From Macrotrachela quadricornifera (lineage: Eukaryota > Rotifera > Eurotatoria > Philodinida > Philodinidae), in NCBI GenBank assembly GCA_022393335.1, contig JAJEKB010000237.1, positions 107,215 through 171,214 of the forward strand: a stretch of DNA of 64,000 nt, read 5' to 3'. Shown piece after piece: positions 1 to 12,676 of this stretch. The first letter of the stretch is position 1. The number at the start of each line of letters is the position of its first letter. Under the pieces are notes generated by a model. The model did no database searches and had not been told where the DNA came from. It was given only the letters and a program-made list of their open reading frames with translations. A program made the translations under genes and the position numbers.

Positions 1-1502
1 AAGAATTATTCATTCTAACTACGATATGGATAATCTAAAAAAAATGACCTTACTGTTCCATTTCACAATCATATCCAGATTGTGTGGTTTTTTGTTTTCT
101 TTATATAGATAATCGAACGAGAAATGTTAGTAATAAAAAATATAGAAAAGAAATAAGTTAATACTACTCAATATTATTTTCTATTTAGCGATCTAAATAA
201 GACCTTGAATTATAAATATCAATATAAAGAAAATAACTTACTAAACTTTTAATAAATACCCCAATCTCTAATGAATAAATATATTTATAATATTTTATTA
301 GTTTCTTTATTTTTTGTTATTCGATGTAATATTTAATAGATTAATCTATGATTATTCGTTTCCTCTGAGAACTGAGATTATTAATGATATCCTACAGAGA
401 AACAGAATGAGAATAAACATTGATATCATTTACAAACGAGGATTAACTATATTTTATTTATAATAGATCATAACATTTAAGCTATCAGAAACAAGATTAC
501 GAACAGTTGTGATAATATATCAATAAATTAATAAATCTATATTATCTATAGAAAAATAGAACAGAAATAGGTTTTAAAACAGAAAAAGTATTATTAAATT
601 TGAAAAATATGATATTTATAAAAATAGTAATTCTATATTAATGAATTTTTTTTTTGTTTTAATTTTTAATAAATAAACAAACGTTTGATATTCGAATAAA
701 AATCAATATATTTTTCTCTTGATCGATTATTTGATTTTAGAATTTATAATTCATATATTACTATAAAAAGAAAAGAAAAGAATTTCTTTGATAAATTATC
801 ATATCCCAATAGATTCCATCGAGTTTTGTTTATTATATCTAATACATTTTTTTTCTCTGCCTATTCTTGTTATAATGACATATGATGAATGTGTCCCTCT
901 ATTTAGCTAATAATAGGAAAAAAACATACTTAGAACTTCTCGATAATAGAAACTGAGAAATCAATTTATATTACCCATATACAATGGCTAAAATAGACAC
1001 TGAAAAACAGAAAGAAAAAGGAGAAACGCTTTTATTACCATATTGTAATAATGATATTTTTATTTCATGCTTAATGAACAATGAATATATCTCATAAAAA
1101 TAGAAATCATAAATTTTCATCAAATTGTAAAATTTAATTATAAAAATCAATAGATATTTAATTGAATACATGCATAAAATACAAAATTTTCTAATACTCA
1201 AATTTAAGATAATCAAATGAAAATTTACTAATATAATAAAATAAAAAATGGAAATATGGACAATGACAATTGATTGTTAATAAACCTTTTCATAGGAAAT
1301 ATTAAGTATGTCGTATGAAGAACTTTAATTATAATTATTCAAATAATTATATGCATTTATCATAAAAATTTATCATCATATTGAATAACAACTTAACTTT
1401 TTTTCGTTTTTATTAGTTCAAATTTAATAAAATTTTATTAATCAAAATCAGTATTGTTTTCTATTTCATTAACAATTTCAATTATATTATAGACAATGAT
1501 AT
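1..1502. other. AT-rich intergenic, no gene seen
   Basis: Extremely AT-rich sequence with short homopolymers on both strands. The only reading frame of note (about 971-1216, minus) is hydrophobic low-complexity translation without family resemblance, and I do not regard it as a gene. No RNA gene was recognised. Confidence 0.6.
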
Positions 1503-1834
1503 ACATGGGGATGGCCAGTCTGGCCGAGTACTCAATTAATACTTTTTTAATTGTAAGAATGAAACATACTTTTGTTTGGGCCATATGCAAGACACTCATA
1601 GATAACCATGAATCGATCCAAACAGCATCTTGTATTATTCTTATAGCAGTAGAATAAAAAACTAGAGAGTTAGTGGTTTTTTTCTATCATTATAACGATA
1701 AAACATGATGTTGTTTGAGTCGATCCATGGTTATCTGTGAGTCTCTATCATATGGCCCGAACAATAGTATATTTTACCCTTGCAATAAAAAATCTATTAA
1801 TACGGTACTCGGCTAGACTGACTATGCCTCATAT
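1503..1834. mobile_element. Foldback (MITE-like) element with about 115-bp inverted arms
   Basis: The left arm (about 1503-1625) reads ATGGGGATGGCCAGTCTGG and onward. It matches, with scattered mismatches, the reverse complement of the right arm (about 1715-1834), which ends in CAGTCTAGCCGAGTACC in the same orientation. The inner parts also pair: GGGCCATATG, then ATAGATAACCATG and CGATCCAAACA in both arms. The spacer is about 90 bp. TA dinucleotides flank both ends, so a Tc1/mariner-like TA duplication is possible but not provable in this AT background. There is no coding capacity. It sits just downstream of the receptor gene stop codon. Confidence 0.75.
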
Positions 1835-1887
1835 ATAATAAAAAAAATCTTGTTATTTATATAAATATTTCATTATACAATAAAATT

Positions 1888-3590
1888 TTAAATTAATGCA
1901 GGTTTATATTTTAAATTACATCTAGCATCAATTGATTGTAGTTTTATATTTGTTAAATTTGAACGAAAATCATTTGCAATAGATAAATGTGCTGAGAGAA
2001 ATAATAAAGCTGTGCATGGCATAGCTATAATAAATAATAAAAAGAAAAGACGATCAAGTACTAATGCAACTTGTTGCCATTCATCTAAACGTTGTTGATT
2101 ATTAATTTTCGATAAATTATTTTCCATTTCATAACCATTATTTAAATGTAATGGTAATAATAATTGTGAACGTATATATGATTTAATTTGTTGTACACAT
2201 CTAAGTATTTCAATAGCCTTCCAAATAAGAACAAAAAAATAAATTCAAAAAGTAAAAATTTGTTTTTTTTATTTACTTGTTGATTAACTGTTTGAACTGG
2301 TGATGTGATAGAAAAAACTTGACATACATTTTTTTCAATACTACTTAAACGTTTTGATTGTTTTTCTTGAAAATTTTTTTTAAATAAATTTTCTCTTTTT
2401 TCTTGTTTATTTCTTCCACAATAAACAAATGGACTTAAATAATCAAGTAATATTATTTTCATATATATTGGTACACATGCTATATATAATGTTGATGGAC
2501 GATGATATAAATATAATACATAAACCGTTATAATACATGATAAAAAAACTAAAAAAAAATTTGCATTACAAAATAATGTTAATATTGGTATTGTATCATC
2601 AGATTTTGGCATATATTCACTAATTAATTGTAAATAAATAACTAATGATAATAATATTGTTACATTTAATGTTAATTTTTCACTTGTTTGTGGTGGTAAT
2701 AAAAATGTAAATAATGTTACAAATGAAACAAGTGTAAATGGTAAAATTATTTTTATTAAATAATATAAATGATTACGTTTTAATATTAATGTAAAACGTA
2801 CAAGACTATAATTAATTTGACCAAAATCAGATATACGTTCATCAGATATTTCTGTATATGAATGTATTAATTCCCATTCACCACGTATAAATGAATGACG
2901 TTGAATAGGACGTCGTTGAAGAAATTTTATTGATTGACTATCATGTGAACCACTACGTATTATAATTGTACAATGTTGTTGATCAAATGGAAAATATGTT
3001 GAACGAACTTTACACATTGTTTTCCATAAATCTTGAAACATAAATCGAACATAACCTAAATATAATAATAATAATACTATTAAAAATAAAGATTTATATT
3101 TAATTTACCATCATGTCGAAGAATAAGTGCATAATGTTCACGATTTCGAGAATATTTTTCATCAGCTGAATTAACTAAAACAACATCTGGTGTCCATAAA
3201 TAATTTGAACTAACTGAAAGTTCACTTATATTAAATCGATTAATATTCCATGACATATATGGATCACACCATGCACATATTAATTGAATATTACTTGTTA
3301 CAATCTAAAAGAAAATTTTTTCAATATAAAAATATTATTTAATATATTAAATAAAAACAAAAAACCTGTGCTTTTTCATTAACACTTTCAATTTGAAGTA
3401 AAATTAAATTTGTATGAACTTTTGTAATACCTATTTCAGGTGAAACTTTTTGATCATATGATCTTTTATCAAATAATAATCTTCGAAGTTCAATTTCATT
3501 CATATTTACATATGAAAATAATATATTCATATATAATAATATTGAAAATAATTTTCGTAAAATATTAAATGAATTTTTTGAATAAATCAT
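1888..3590 (-). CDS. Cys-loop ligand-gated ion channel, nicotinic acetylcholine receptor-type non-alpha subunit
   Basis: Pentameric neurotransmitter-gated channel subunit of the plasma membrane. Four exons (3366-3590, 3109-3304, 2277-3055, 1888-2217) join in frame to 509 residues. A signal-peptide-like hydrophobic stretch lies near residues 12-27. The extracellular domain contains LWTPDVVLVNSAD, typical of nicotinic subunits, and the signature Cys-loop CKVRSTYFPFDQQHC with exactly 13 residues between cysteines. M1-M3 follow; M2 begins SEKLTLNVTILLSLVIYL, as in cation-selective nicotinic channels. A basic M3-M4 loop and a final M4 helix near the C-terminus complete the fold. The vicinal Cys pair that marks ligand-binding alpha subunits is absent from the C-loop region (SYTEISDERISDFGQ), so this should be a non-alpha or divergent subunit. 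The ligand is unknown. Confidence 0.9.
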
Positions 3591-4960
3591 AATAATTTTT
3601 CTCTGATATAAATTAATGTATTAAATAAATATGATAGTTAATAACGAGATAAAATGAAAGGATGATCTTCTTTTTATATATATATATATGTAATATTAAT
3701 CTTATATCAAAATTGACAAATAAAGTGACGAGATATTTTCGCATTTCTATAAGTACTCTCAATTTGTTTTCTCTATCTTTTCTTTTCGAGTTATAGTCGA
3801 TAAGAAAATTTTATTAATACGCATTACTTGTTTAATCGAGTCGACACTAGCCGGAAGCTAAATAGTAAATATGATAAAAGATAAAGCGAGAATATATCCA
3901 TATTAAGCATGCGTATATTAAAAATAAAAGTTGTTATCTTATTTTTCTTTTTCTTTCGCTTGTATAATATAATGATTAAATTTTTATTAGTTATAGTCAT
4001 ACAACTGAAATACTATTTCATTAATTGAATGTTATTGTTCTTTTTTACTTTTCTTTTGTTATATTAAATCACATCCGTTGTTTTTGTACGTCTTATTTTA
4101 GTAAAAATTCAATGTGTTATTCTGTCATTAATTTAAACTTGTTGATATAAAAGTGAAAGAAAAATGCATGCAAATATATATATATATATATAAATGATTT
4201 AATGTTTGGTTTTTGTTCTTTTCATCGTTTCTTTAATAGTAGTAAACAGTAAAAAAATGAGAAAAAAAATTTTTTTTTTAAAAAAACAGAACCATATGTA
4301 TATATAGGTTGTTGTAGATGATGTTGCTATGAGATGTTGGTTGGTAAGTAAACGTCGAATTGATTGAAAATAACAACAAACTTCTTAAATATCCTTTTAA
4401 ATCAAGTACATTTTTTTTTAACTGTTGAATTAAGAGAAGAGAAAAAAAAAGTGAGCAAAACTGGATATATGGTGACTTTTTCTTTAAATGGAAGGAGACA
4501 CCATAAAATTTGAAGATAGCAATTAAATGTAAGTATATGAATAAAAACAGCATCCTGTCACCTAAACAATTTGCTTTTGTCTTCTTCAACATAAACACTT
4601 AAATTATTGAAAAGAAAAAAAACAAAAAAAAATAAAAATGAATTTATGCGTAGTTATATAATTTTGTAATTGTTTCAAATTTTTTTTGATTTGTTTTGTT
4701 GACACACACATATATATACATACCTACATAGTCTTTGAAAAGAACATTTAAATCTATGCACATCGTTGTGTTATATAAAATAACAAATAGAATACTGAAA
4801 AAGAAAAACGAGGAGAAAGAAAAATACATTTTTATTCAATCGTAACAAATAATAAGACATTTTTTTCATTTACAAAAAAAAAAGACGAAAGTATATATGA
4901 ATTTACTACTACTATAAATATTAAAGACTATTAGTTAATTTTGATTATAATTAGAAAATT
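3591..4960. other. Intergenic region between divergent genes
   Basis: About 1.4 kb separating the receptor start (minus) from the TBATA start (plus); both promoters must lie here. It contains TA microsatellites near 3674-3690 and 4172-4192 and several A/T runs. Short frames at 4278-4598 and 4644-4829 (minus) are lysine/phenylalanine-rich noise. No conserved element was recognised. Confidence 0.5.
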
Positions 4961-7720
4961 ATGTCCCTGTTTGAACAACCATCTTCTCGTGCTCGCTCTC
5001 GATTTGGAAATTTTTCAGCAAATATGTTCTTTACTCGAAATACTGCTAAACCAAAACGTGTACGTCATATTGAAGGTATATTATATTATTATTTTAATAT
5101 TTATTTTCTAAATTTTATTTTTCTTTAGGATTAAATGGAGCATTGATTTGTAATGTTAATGATGATCCGTCCCTTATTCATTCTACACCTACGAGCTCAC
5201 TTAGTTTTAATAGAACTAATCTACCTGCATTTGAAACACCACGTCGTGTTGAACGATTAGTACCTCCAATGGGTTTTTGGAATACTCATGGTATCAGTAA
5301 GTTTCTATCTCTTTTTCCTTTATTTAATATAATATTATTCTTTTTTTTTTATAAAGTTCATGATACAGAACGTTGGAAACAAGAATTAGCAACTTTAGCC
5401 ACAGCTAGTGGATTAGGAATAGAAAAAGATGAACAAAAACATTCAAATAAACCAACAACAACAACGGCTGATCAACAACATGCATCACGTTCTGGTGCTC
5501 ATTATTCAACAAAAACAGGTCGTTTTAATGAAGGAAATACAAAATCAAGAGGTCGGACAGGTTCTAAACATGCAACAGCATATTCCGATACATTATTTAA
5601 TGTGCCTGAAAATGAAAGAGAAATGTGGGTAAGTTAAAATAATAGAAAAAAAGAAAATTTTTTCATTTATTTATTTATTTCTTATTAGACATCTCAATGT
5701 CAAATGTAACAGTCTAAGAGACGAGAATAAACATCCAAAGAGTAAAATTCTATAGGGAGAATTTTAGTAATATAAAGGAAAACTATGCTTTAAAAGTTAA
5801 ATAAAAATAAATTTTACACCAAGAATTTTAATCTATAAAGTTTATTCAAATAAATATTTAGAAAAAAAACATAAAATTTCTATTAGATGAAAAAATCATG
5901 ATTTTGAAGTATTTCTAAAGGGTATAAAAAAGAAATTAAATTTTAAATGTTTATATTAAAGATTATAAGTTTATCTTTACTCTTTTATTAAATTATATTA
6001 CTGAACTATAGTTATTTTATAATAAATCAAAATGAATAATATATCAATTCTATAAAAAATATAGTTTTGATTAATATAAATAAATTATTTTCTAAAGATA
6101 ATTTATGAATCCTTTAATTTCTGTATAAAATCATACTTAGCATTATTTGAACAAAATAAAAAATAAATGAAAAAGCTGAAACAACAACATGATTTCTGAT
6201 ATATTTGCATTATATATTTAATAAATATTCATGTGACATTTTTTTCTATAATTATTAATGAATAATTAAATATTTCTATAATAGATGTTACAAGTTCTTT
6301 GTCAATTACTTGGTACAAGTAATTTAGAAGATATTCAATCATGGCTTGTTTCAGCTTCACAAACTGGTAGATTTTTTTAATTTCTTAAAAAAAATCTATT
6401 TGAAATTTTTTCTTTTTAATAATATTTCTAGAAAAAGAACAAGCTAGTTCAATGATAAATTCTGCATTACGTGGTCTAAAAGAATCTGAACGTACAACAA
6501 ATCAAACTCAACAATCTGTTGATCTTGATTCATTATCAAATTTTGTTGAAAGGTAAAAATAAACCATTAAAATCATATGAAATTTTTTTATATAAAAATT
6601 TAGACAAAAAAATGAAGAAAAATATGCTTCAAAAAAATATATTAAAGATACACTTAATCGATCAGTACCAACTTTACAAGCTATTGATGAAGAACAACAA
6701 ACTGATATTAATTTAAATGATACATGGGATAGTCCACAAAATAATAATTTAAATTTATCATTACAAAATGCAACAACATATAAACGTGCTTATCAAAATT
6801 ATAATCAACGATCACATACATCATTTGATAATTCATCATCATTATTATCATTATCAAATAAAAATATTCATAATGATAATGAACAAGAAGAAAATGATAA
6901 TGAAGAAAATATTGATACTATACAACTTGATGATGATCGACAACAACGACCACATTCAGCATCATTATTAAAAACAAAAAAACAAATAAAAAAATCTCAA
7001 TCACCTCTTGGACGACCACCATCAAGTCATAAACAAAAACATCGTGTTGAATCAATTCAATTTAATGATGATGAACAACAACATGATCATAATATAAAAT
7101 TAAATGATGATGATGAAAATCAAAATGAACATGAACACGAAATATTTCCTTCATTAAATAAAACAAAATTATCATCACCATCATCAAATCAAAATGATCA
7201 AAATAAATCTCGTAAAATTCGTGAATTACAAAATAAATTATCACGTCAACAAGAAGAAGCAAAAAAAAAATTTGATGAATTACAATCAAAACAATCACGA
7301 CTTGAAAATGCAATTAAATTACTTGTTAAACAAACATCAACATTTAAAAAACGTCGACAACAAGCATATGATCATACTCAAGGTAAATCATACAATTTTA
7401 TTTAGTTTTTTTATTCGATTTAAATAGAAAAAGATCATGATACACCTGTTGTTAATGTCATCATTCAATCACCAAGAGATAATGATCAATCAAATAAACA
7501 ACGACAACAACAACAACAAGAATCATCATCTGGTCCTACAATTGAAAAATCCAAAAAAAAAGATCGAAATGGTAAAAATGAACCCAAACTTGGAGATTAT
7601 ACTATACAGGATGTTAAAGTACAAATTAGTCTTTCTCGTCTAGATAATCATCCAGCTAAAGTCTATTCCGGTGTATGGAAACCTGATGTATCAACACTTC
7701 ATCGTCTTCAAGGAAATTAA
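4961..7720 (+). CDS. TBATA: TBATA/SPATIAL family protein
   Basis: Seven exons (4961-5075, 5129-5296, 5357-5628, 6285-6366, 6432-6552, 6604-7382, 7428-7720) give 609 residues. The N-terminus carries the family signature: SRFGNFSANMFFTRN, then KRVRHIEGLNGALICNVNDD, matching vertebrate TBATA (thymus, brain and testes associated) in order and spacing. ERWKQELATLA and GAHYSTKTGRF follow, then the helical block LQVLCQLLGTSNLEDIQSWL. Vertebrate TBATA is about 350 residues. The extra length here is a long Asn/Asp/Gln/Ser-rich region (about residues 225-460) followed by a coiled coil rich in Lys, Gln and Glu. The molecular function of the family is poorly defined; in vertebrates it is linked to thymic stroma and germ cells, and an animal without a thymus points to an older role. 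The 655-nt intron 3 holds no gene. Confidence 0.85.
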
Positions 7721-7905
7721 AATCTTAACAGTAAATTTTCATATCTATTGAAATTTTATACATATAAATGAACATTAATAAAACGTCATGTGAACAACAA
7801 ATGATTTATTAAATTTATTCTTCTATTTTGTTCTTTTCTTTTTTTAATTCTAAAGCCTATTATGTCAATTATTGAAAAAAAGCATAAAATAAAAATGATA
7901 TTCTT

Positions 7906-9158
7906 TTATCCAATTCGATTTCGATATGTAGAAAATAGATGAACTATTTGTATAACTAATATAAAACTTGATAATATTAATGCTGCTATTTCCAATCCAC
8001 TTGCCCAATCAAGACGAATAGTATAATTTTCAGCAGCTTCATTCGTTATATTATGTTTAACGGCATCTCTTAAATTATTTTCTATATAGAAAAATAAATA
8101 TATTACACATTGAAATTTTCGAATAAATAAATATACCTGTTAAATCTACTCGATAATCTAAATTATATCGATATTGATGTAAATCATATGACATTGTTGA
8201 ACCAAGTAAAATAAGTGTTATTAACATAAATAAAAATCCAAGAAATAATAAAACTATTGTTATGGCTGATATATATAGATGAGTTTTATATTTAAATTGA
8301 TTAATCAATATATGTGAAACTATTAAAAATAATGATATACCAAGCATACAACCAGCAATTATTGTACATGATATAAGACCTTTTGTTATTGATGAATAAT
8401 CACAATTATATGGATTGTTATTAAGATTACAATAATATTGCATTTTATTTATAATAGTATTATTTTTTAGACTGTCACAATTTGGATTATTGCGATAACA
8501 ATATTTATTATCGAAACAAATAGGATAAGTTTGATTAATATCAATACGAAGATTAATTGGAAGATTGTCACAACGATGAAATATACCAATAGAAATTGTT
8601 TCTTCATACGATTTTTTTCGATGTTCATAGATTCTATGAAATTAATATTATTTTATATCCTTACAAAATATACAAAGATGAAAAAATAGTGAAGATATTA
8701 CTATTAATCATAATTCTTGCTCGAGCATTTTCGCACTCATTTAGACAGTACTAATATCAGTTATTTGAGTGATAAAAGTTGCACATAAGTGCAAAGATAC
8801 TTAAATGAAAAGTATGATTAATGAATAGTTATTGTTTTTCATAAGTTTTATATAAAAAAATGTGAATAAAATTTTTTTGTTATTAAATACTAAGCTCAGA
8901 TATACATCTTTAAATCTATATGTTCAATATTTCTTCATTTTTAAATATGGAAAAATTATTAAAAATAGTGTCGAAACTTATAAAGTATTCTTTCAAATTA
9001 ATATATAAGATAATATAAAAAGAAACTATCTTTTATTCAAAAAAAAATATGCATACTTACTTCCAATGAGGATATTCCATTGCCAGAAAATGACAAATTA
9101 ATGTAATAGTAAGCAGAAATAAACTAACACTTGTATAAATTCGCCCTATTTCGATCAT
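7906..9158 (-). CDS. Four-transmembrane protein of unknown function (claudin/PMP22-like topology)
   Basis: Three exons (9061-9158, 8137-8633, 7906-8081) join to about 256 residues. TM1 (SVSLFLLTITLICHFLA) is followed by a first extracellular loop of about 100 residues with several cysteines, including PICFDNKYCYRNNPNC and YYCNLNNNPYNC. Then come TM2 (LISCTIIAGCMLGISLFLIV), TM3 (ISAITIVLLFLGFLFMLITL), a short loop, and TM4 (LEIAALILSSFILVIQIVHL) near the C-terminus. Large first loop, short second loop and a Trp at the end of TM1 (YPHW) recall the claudin/PMP22/EMP superfamily, but the claudin W-GLW-C-C motif is not evident, so I leave it unnamed. It is tail-to-tail with the TBATA homologue, with 185 bp between stop codons. 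The 427-nt first intron holds nothing recognisable. Confidence 0.75.
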
Positions 9159-9778
9159 ATTTATCTATCATTAATTAATAAAAAAAATATTTATAACAGC
9201 ATTAATTAGCTAACAAAAAACTTTAAAAAATCGATTCTTTTAATAATATATCATTGAAAAAGTAGAATTCAATAAGTATAGTATTCATTTGTTACACCTT
9301 TTTCTATGCTATCGTAATCATATAATACAAAAAAAAAGTAGACAGTTTTAAAGCCTTGTAAATATGTCTATATCATGTATTTTGTAACTAATACAAAAAA
9401 AAGAGCAATTCTCTCTCGCTTTTTTTTTCGATATTCATATAGTATTTTCATTCTATAACTTTAATTTTATGTCTGATAATATGCTAGAATAGACTGAGAT
9501 CTTTTTCGTCTTTTTTTCATTCAATAATATAATCTCTTTCTTTTCACCTGTTCATGAAGATTAGGAGAATAAATGATATCATTGAAACGAAGCATCGAAT
9601 TTTTTTATTCCTCTTTGTTAAATATTTCAAGATGTAATTTAATACATTTCTTCTTTCGAAAAACCATTGATCTATTCATTTGAAAAAAGAAATATATAAA
9701 ACATATATTTATTCTGTATTAAGACTGTTTTATTTGCTTTCGTTTTTTTTCCTGCAAATAAAACAATACAAAACTACA
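9159..9778. other. Intergenic region
   Basis: About 620 bp of AT-rich sequence between two minus-strand genes: the four-TM gene start and the TRMU stop. No coding or structural feature was recognised. It should contain the four-TM gene promoter and the TRMU 3' end. Confidence 0.5.
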
Positions 9779-11237
9779 TCAACACATATTTAAAAATAAA
9801 TCGGAATTTATTAATGGTTCTGTCCATTTTAAATCGTACAATGATATTCCACTATCAATAATACGTGCAGCACCTAATACTTCATTTCCATTATAGAAAA
9901 CTGCATACTAGAAAAAGAAGAATAGCATTGAAAAAAAATAACACTTTATATATTTTACTTGTCCAGGACATATAGAACGAATTGGTATAGGTAATGATAC
10001 ATGTAAAGTATTATTATTTGATAATGAAATAGTTATTGTTAATGGTCGATGTTTATGTTGAAAACGAAAATCACATTGATATTGTCCTGTTTCTTTTAAT
10101 ATTGATGGTATTTCATTAATCCAATATGGAATATCTGTATTAAATGACTTTGTAAATAATGCTGGATGATTTGTGCCACATGCCTAAAAAATAAAAATAA
10201 AAAGATTTTAAAAAAAAACAATTTTTTTATTTACAGCATAAATTATATTTTCAATTGGATCTTTTTTTGCAATAAATAATGGTTTAGATGATTTATAATT
10301 TTTATTAATTGGACTAATACGTTGTCCGACTGTATAACGATGTAAACCATAATGTTCTCCAATTATTTGATTTGTATCAATTAATTTTATATAACCAATA
10401 TTATCCGGTATATATTGAGAAATAAAATGAGAAAATTTTCGTTTACCAATAAAACATAAGCCCATACCTTTTATATAAAATTAGCAAAAAATAAAACAAA
10501 AAAAAGAATTTTAATAGTATAAATTACTTTCATTTTTTTGAACAATTCTTTCAAGATTCATTTCATTTGCTAAAGTTTTTACATGTGATTTCATCATATT
10601 ACCAATTGGAAATTCAATAAATGGTAATATAGATTTTTGTATATGACATAAAAAAAATGATTGATCTTTTATTAAATCATAACCACGCATTAATTTATAT
10701 TCTAAAAAAAAAAATTTTTCATCAATTTTTCTTTTTTCTTTTTAATAAAAACAATACTTAATTCCTTGTTTATCTTGTTCTATTTGTGCATAATGTCCTG
10801 TTGCTAAATATGTTGTATTGAAATTTTCTTGACAATATTTATATAAACAATCAAATTTAACATATTTATTACAAAGTATATCTGGATTTGGTGTTAAACC
10901 ATGTTGATAATCATCAAGAAATGGTTCAAATACTTTAGTCCAATATTCTTTTATAAAATCCACAATATGTAAATGTATATTTAATTTCTTACTAACATAT
11001 ATAGCATCTTCAAGATCTTTATCATTTGTACATTTTTTAATACTATGATCATCTTCATTTTTATCCCAATTACGCATAAAACAACCAATAACTTCATATC
11101 CTTAAAACAAATAATTCAAATATATTTCGTTTAAAAAAATAAAAAAAACCTTTTTTCTTTAATAATGCTGCTGATACAGAACTATCAACACCACCAGACA
11201 TTGCACAAACAATACGTTTTTTTGTATGAAAATTCAT
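9779..11237 (-). CDS. TRMU: tRNA-specific 2-thiouridylase (MTU1/MnmA family)
   Basis: Installs the 2-thio group on the wobble uridine of tRNAs, in animals in mitochondria, using ATP and persulfide sulfur. The PP-loop ATP-binding motif SGGVDSSV lies at residues 14-21. The first catalytic Cys is in TPNPDILCN, ATGHYAQIE follows, and the second catalytic Cys is in MGLCFIGKR. The C-terminus (QYAVFYNGNEVLGAARIIDSG) matches the family barrel domain. Exons: 11150-11237, 10758-11100, a third ending at 10528, 10235-10467, 9959-10183, 9779-9907. Total is about 406 residues against 421 in human. I could not fix the exon 2/3 join: the frame closes cleanly only with a very short intron at about 10731-10757, while the more obvious T-run acceptor at 10702 is one base out of frame in my reading. 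No classical targeting peptide is evident, as in the short N-terminus of the human protein. Confidence 0.9.
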
Positions 11238-12676
11238 TCTATTAATCTGAAAAATAAACTAAAAAAATTGTGTATAGTCGCAAAAATTACCTGGAATCAC
11301 GTTTCCAGTTCCAGAAAATCATGCAAAACTAAAACTATTATTCATCAGATGGATATAAAAATTTTGAAATGTATTTGGAGAAATTTTCATTATTGAATTG
11401 TGACATTGAAGTTGCTACATATTTTAGTATTCAACAAAACAATATTTCACAGCTATACTAAAATCTTTAATCTCAAGAATAAAACAAAATGTAAATTTTT
11501 CGCTTTAGATTCAAGAATTTTTGTCTAGATTCGAGGATTTAACCGTTCAAATTTTTTGAACGATTCGTAAATGGTTTTTCACGGCTTCTCTCCTCACGTG
11601 TTTCTCAGTTTGCCTGGTTTTTGAAAACACCGAGCTGTACCTTCCTGACAGCGCGGCATTCACACTGTGCAATCGAGCCCACAACTATAGTCAAACACTA
11701 TACTTTACTTTCTATCCCACACTCCCAAAGCTTTAATTCACTAAACAGATAATAGTTACCGAACATTAAATTTTGTCCTGAAAGTTTTAATTTATTTACT
11801 GAAAATTTTGCATATAATACCGAGCATTTACATAAAAATATTGAGCGTTTAATTTGCTTCCTCAATTAATAACACCCAATTACCATTGTAAAGAATGCAA
11901 ATGGAAAAGAAAAAATTACAGTTCATGATGTACATCTCAAGTTTGCTTGCTTTAGCTCGAATTATTCTCTCAATCACTTCAATACAACTCAGCTCATTGA
12001 GTTGCAACTACCGATTTCTGGTTTTATTGAAGTAAAACTGATAGTCTAGTTTAATATCACATTTCGTAAAGTTTGACGATTCTTAGCATCTTCAACAAGG
12101 AGTTTATTGGTTGACTATTCGAAATATCCTTCCTTGATCTTTCAAAATTCTCTTCCTACATATGTCAAAGTTCATATTACAAGAGAATGCTAAATTCTGA
12201 TCATCATCAAGAGTTTTTCTAACTCCTCTGTCATACTTTCAAATCTTTTCATTAAAAACGTCGACTCATCCGTTACTTAAAAAAATAAAATATGATATTT
12301 TTTATATTAATTTAACATATCATTCTATTTGATTAGTCTAGAATAAGAATTTTTAAAAAACTCTCTTTTTTTTTTATCAAAATAAAACTTGTAAAAATAT
12401 TTATTTAATAAAATTTTAGTATATAAAAGGAAAGAAGAAGAAGAAGAAAAAAACACATTCTTAAAACAGTTGAACGTCTATTTCCTCCTACTTCTTTCTT
12501 CTATGATGATGATAATAGTAATGACGTAAATAATTTCTTTTTCCTTTTTTTTTTATGTCGACTAACTCATTTAAATAAAAGTTTTAACATCCGCACTTTT
12601 TCTTTTTTTCTTTTTCTTTATTTAAATTAACAAAAAACAAAAGTTCATCTTACTTTTTATTTGATCTATAAACATA
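11238..12676. other. Intergenic region between divergent TRMU and coiled-coil genes
   Basis: About 1.4 kb. The part around 11570-11760 is noticeably less AT-rich than its surroundings (it contains CCTGACAGCGCGGCATTCAC) and may be a decayed insertion, but no termini or reading frame were found. The last 250 bp are pyrimidine/A-rich and probably hold the coiled-coil gene promoter and leader. Confidence 0.45.

Noticed and set aside
4278..4829. Two minus-strand frames upstream of TBATA
   Set aside because: Low-complexity Phe/Leu/Lys translation with no motifs or splice context.
7062..7313. His/Asp-rich frames on the minus strand and Ile/Lys-rich plus frames at 6519-7643
   Set aside because: They are alternative-frame shadows of the TBATA low-complexity exon.
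10700..10758. Possible 27-nt mini-intron or frameshift in TRMU
   Set aside because: Depends on exact homopolymer counts I cannot verify; noted under the gene but not claimed.
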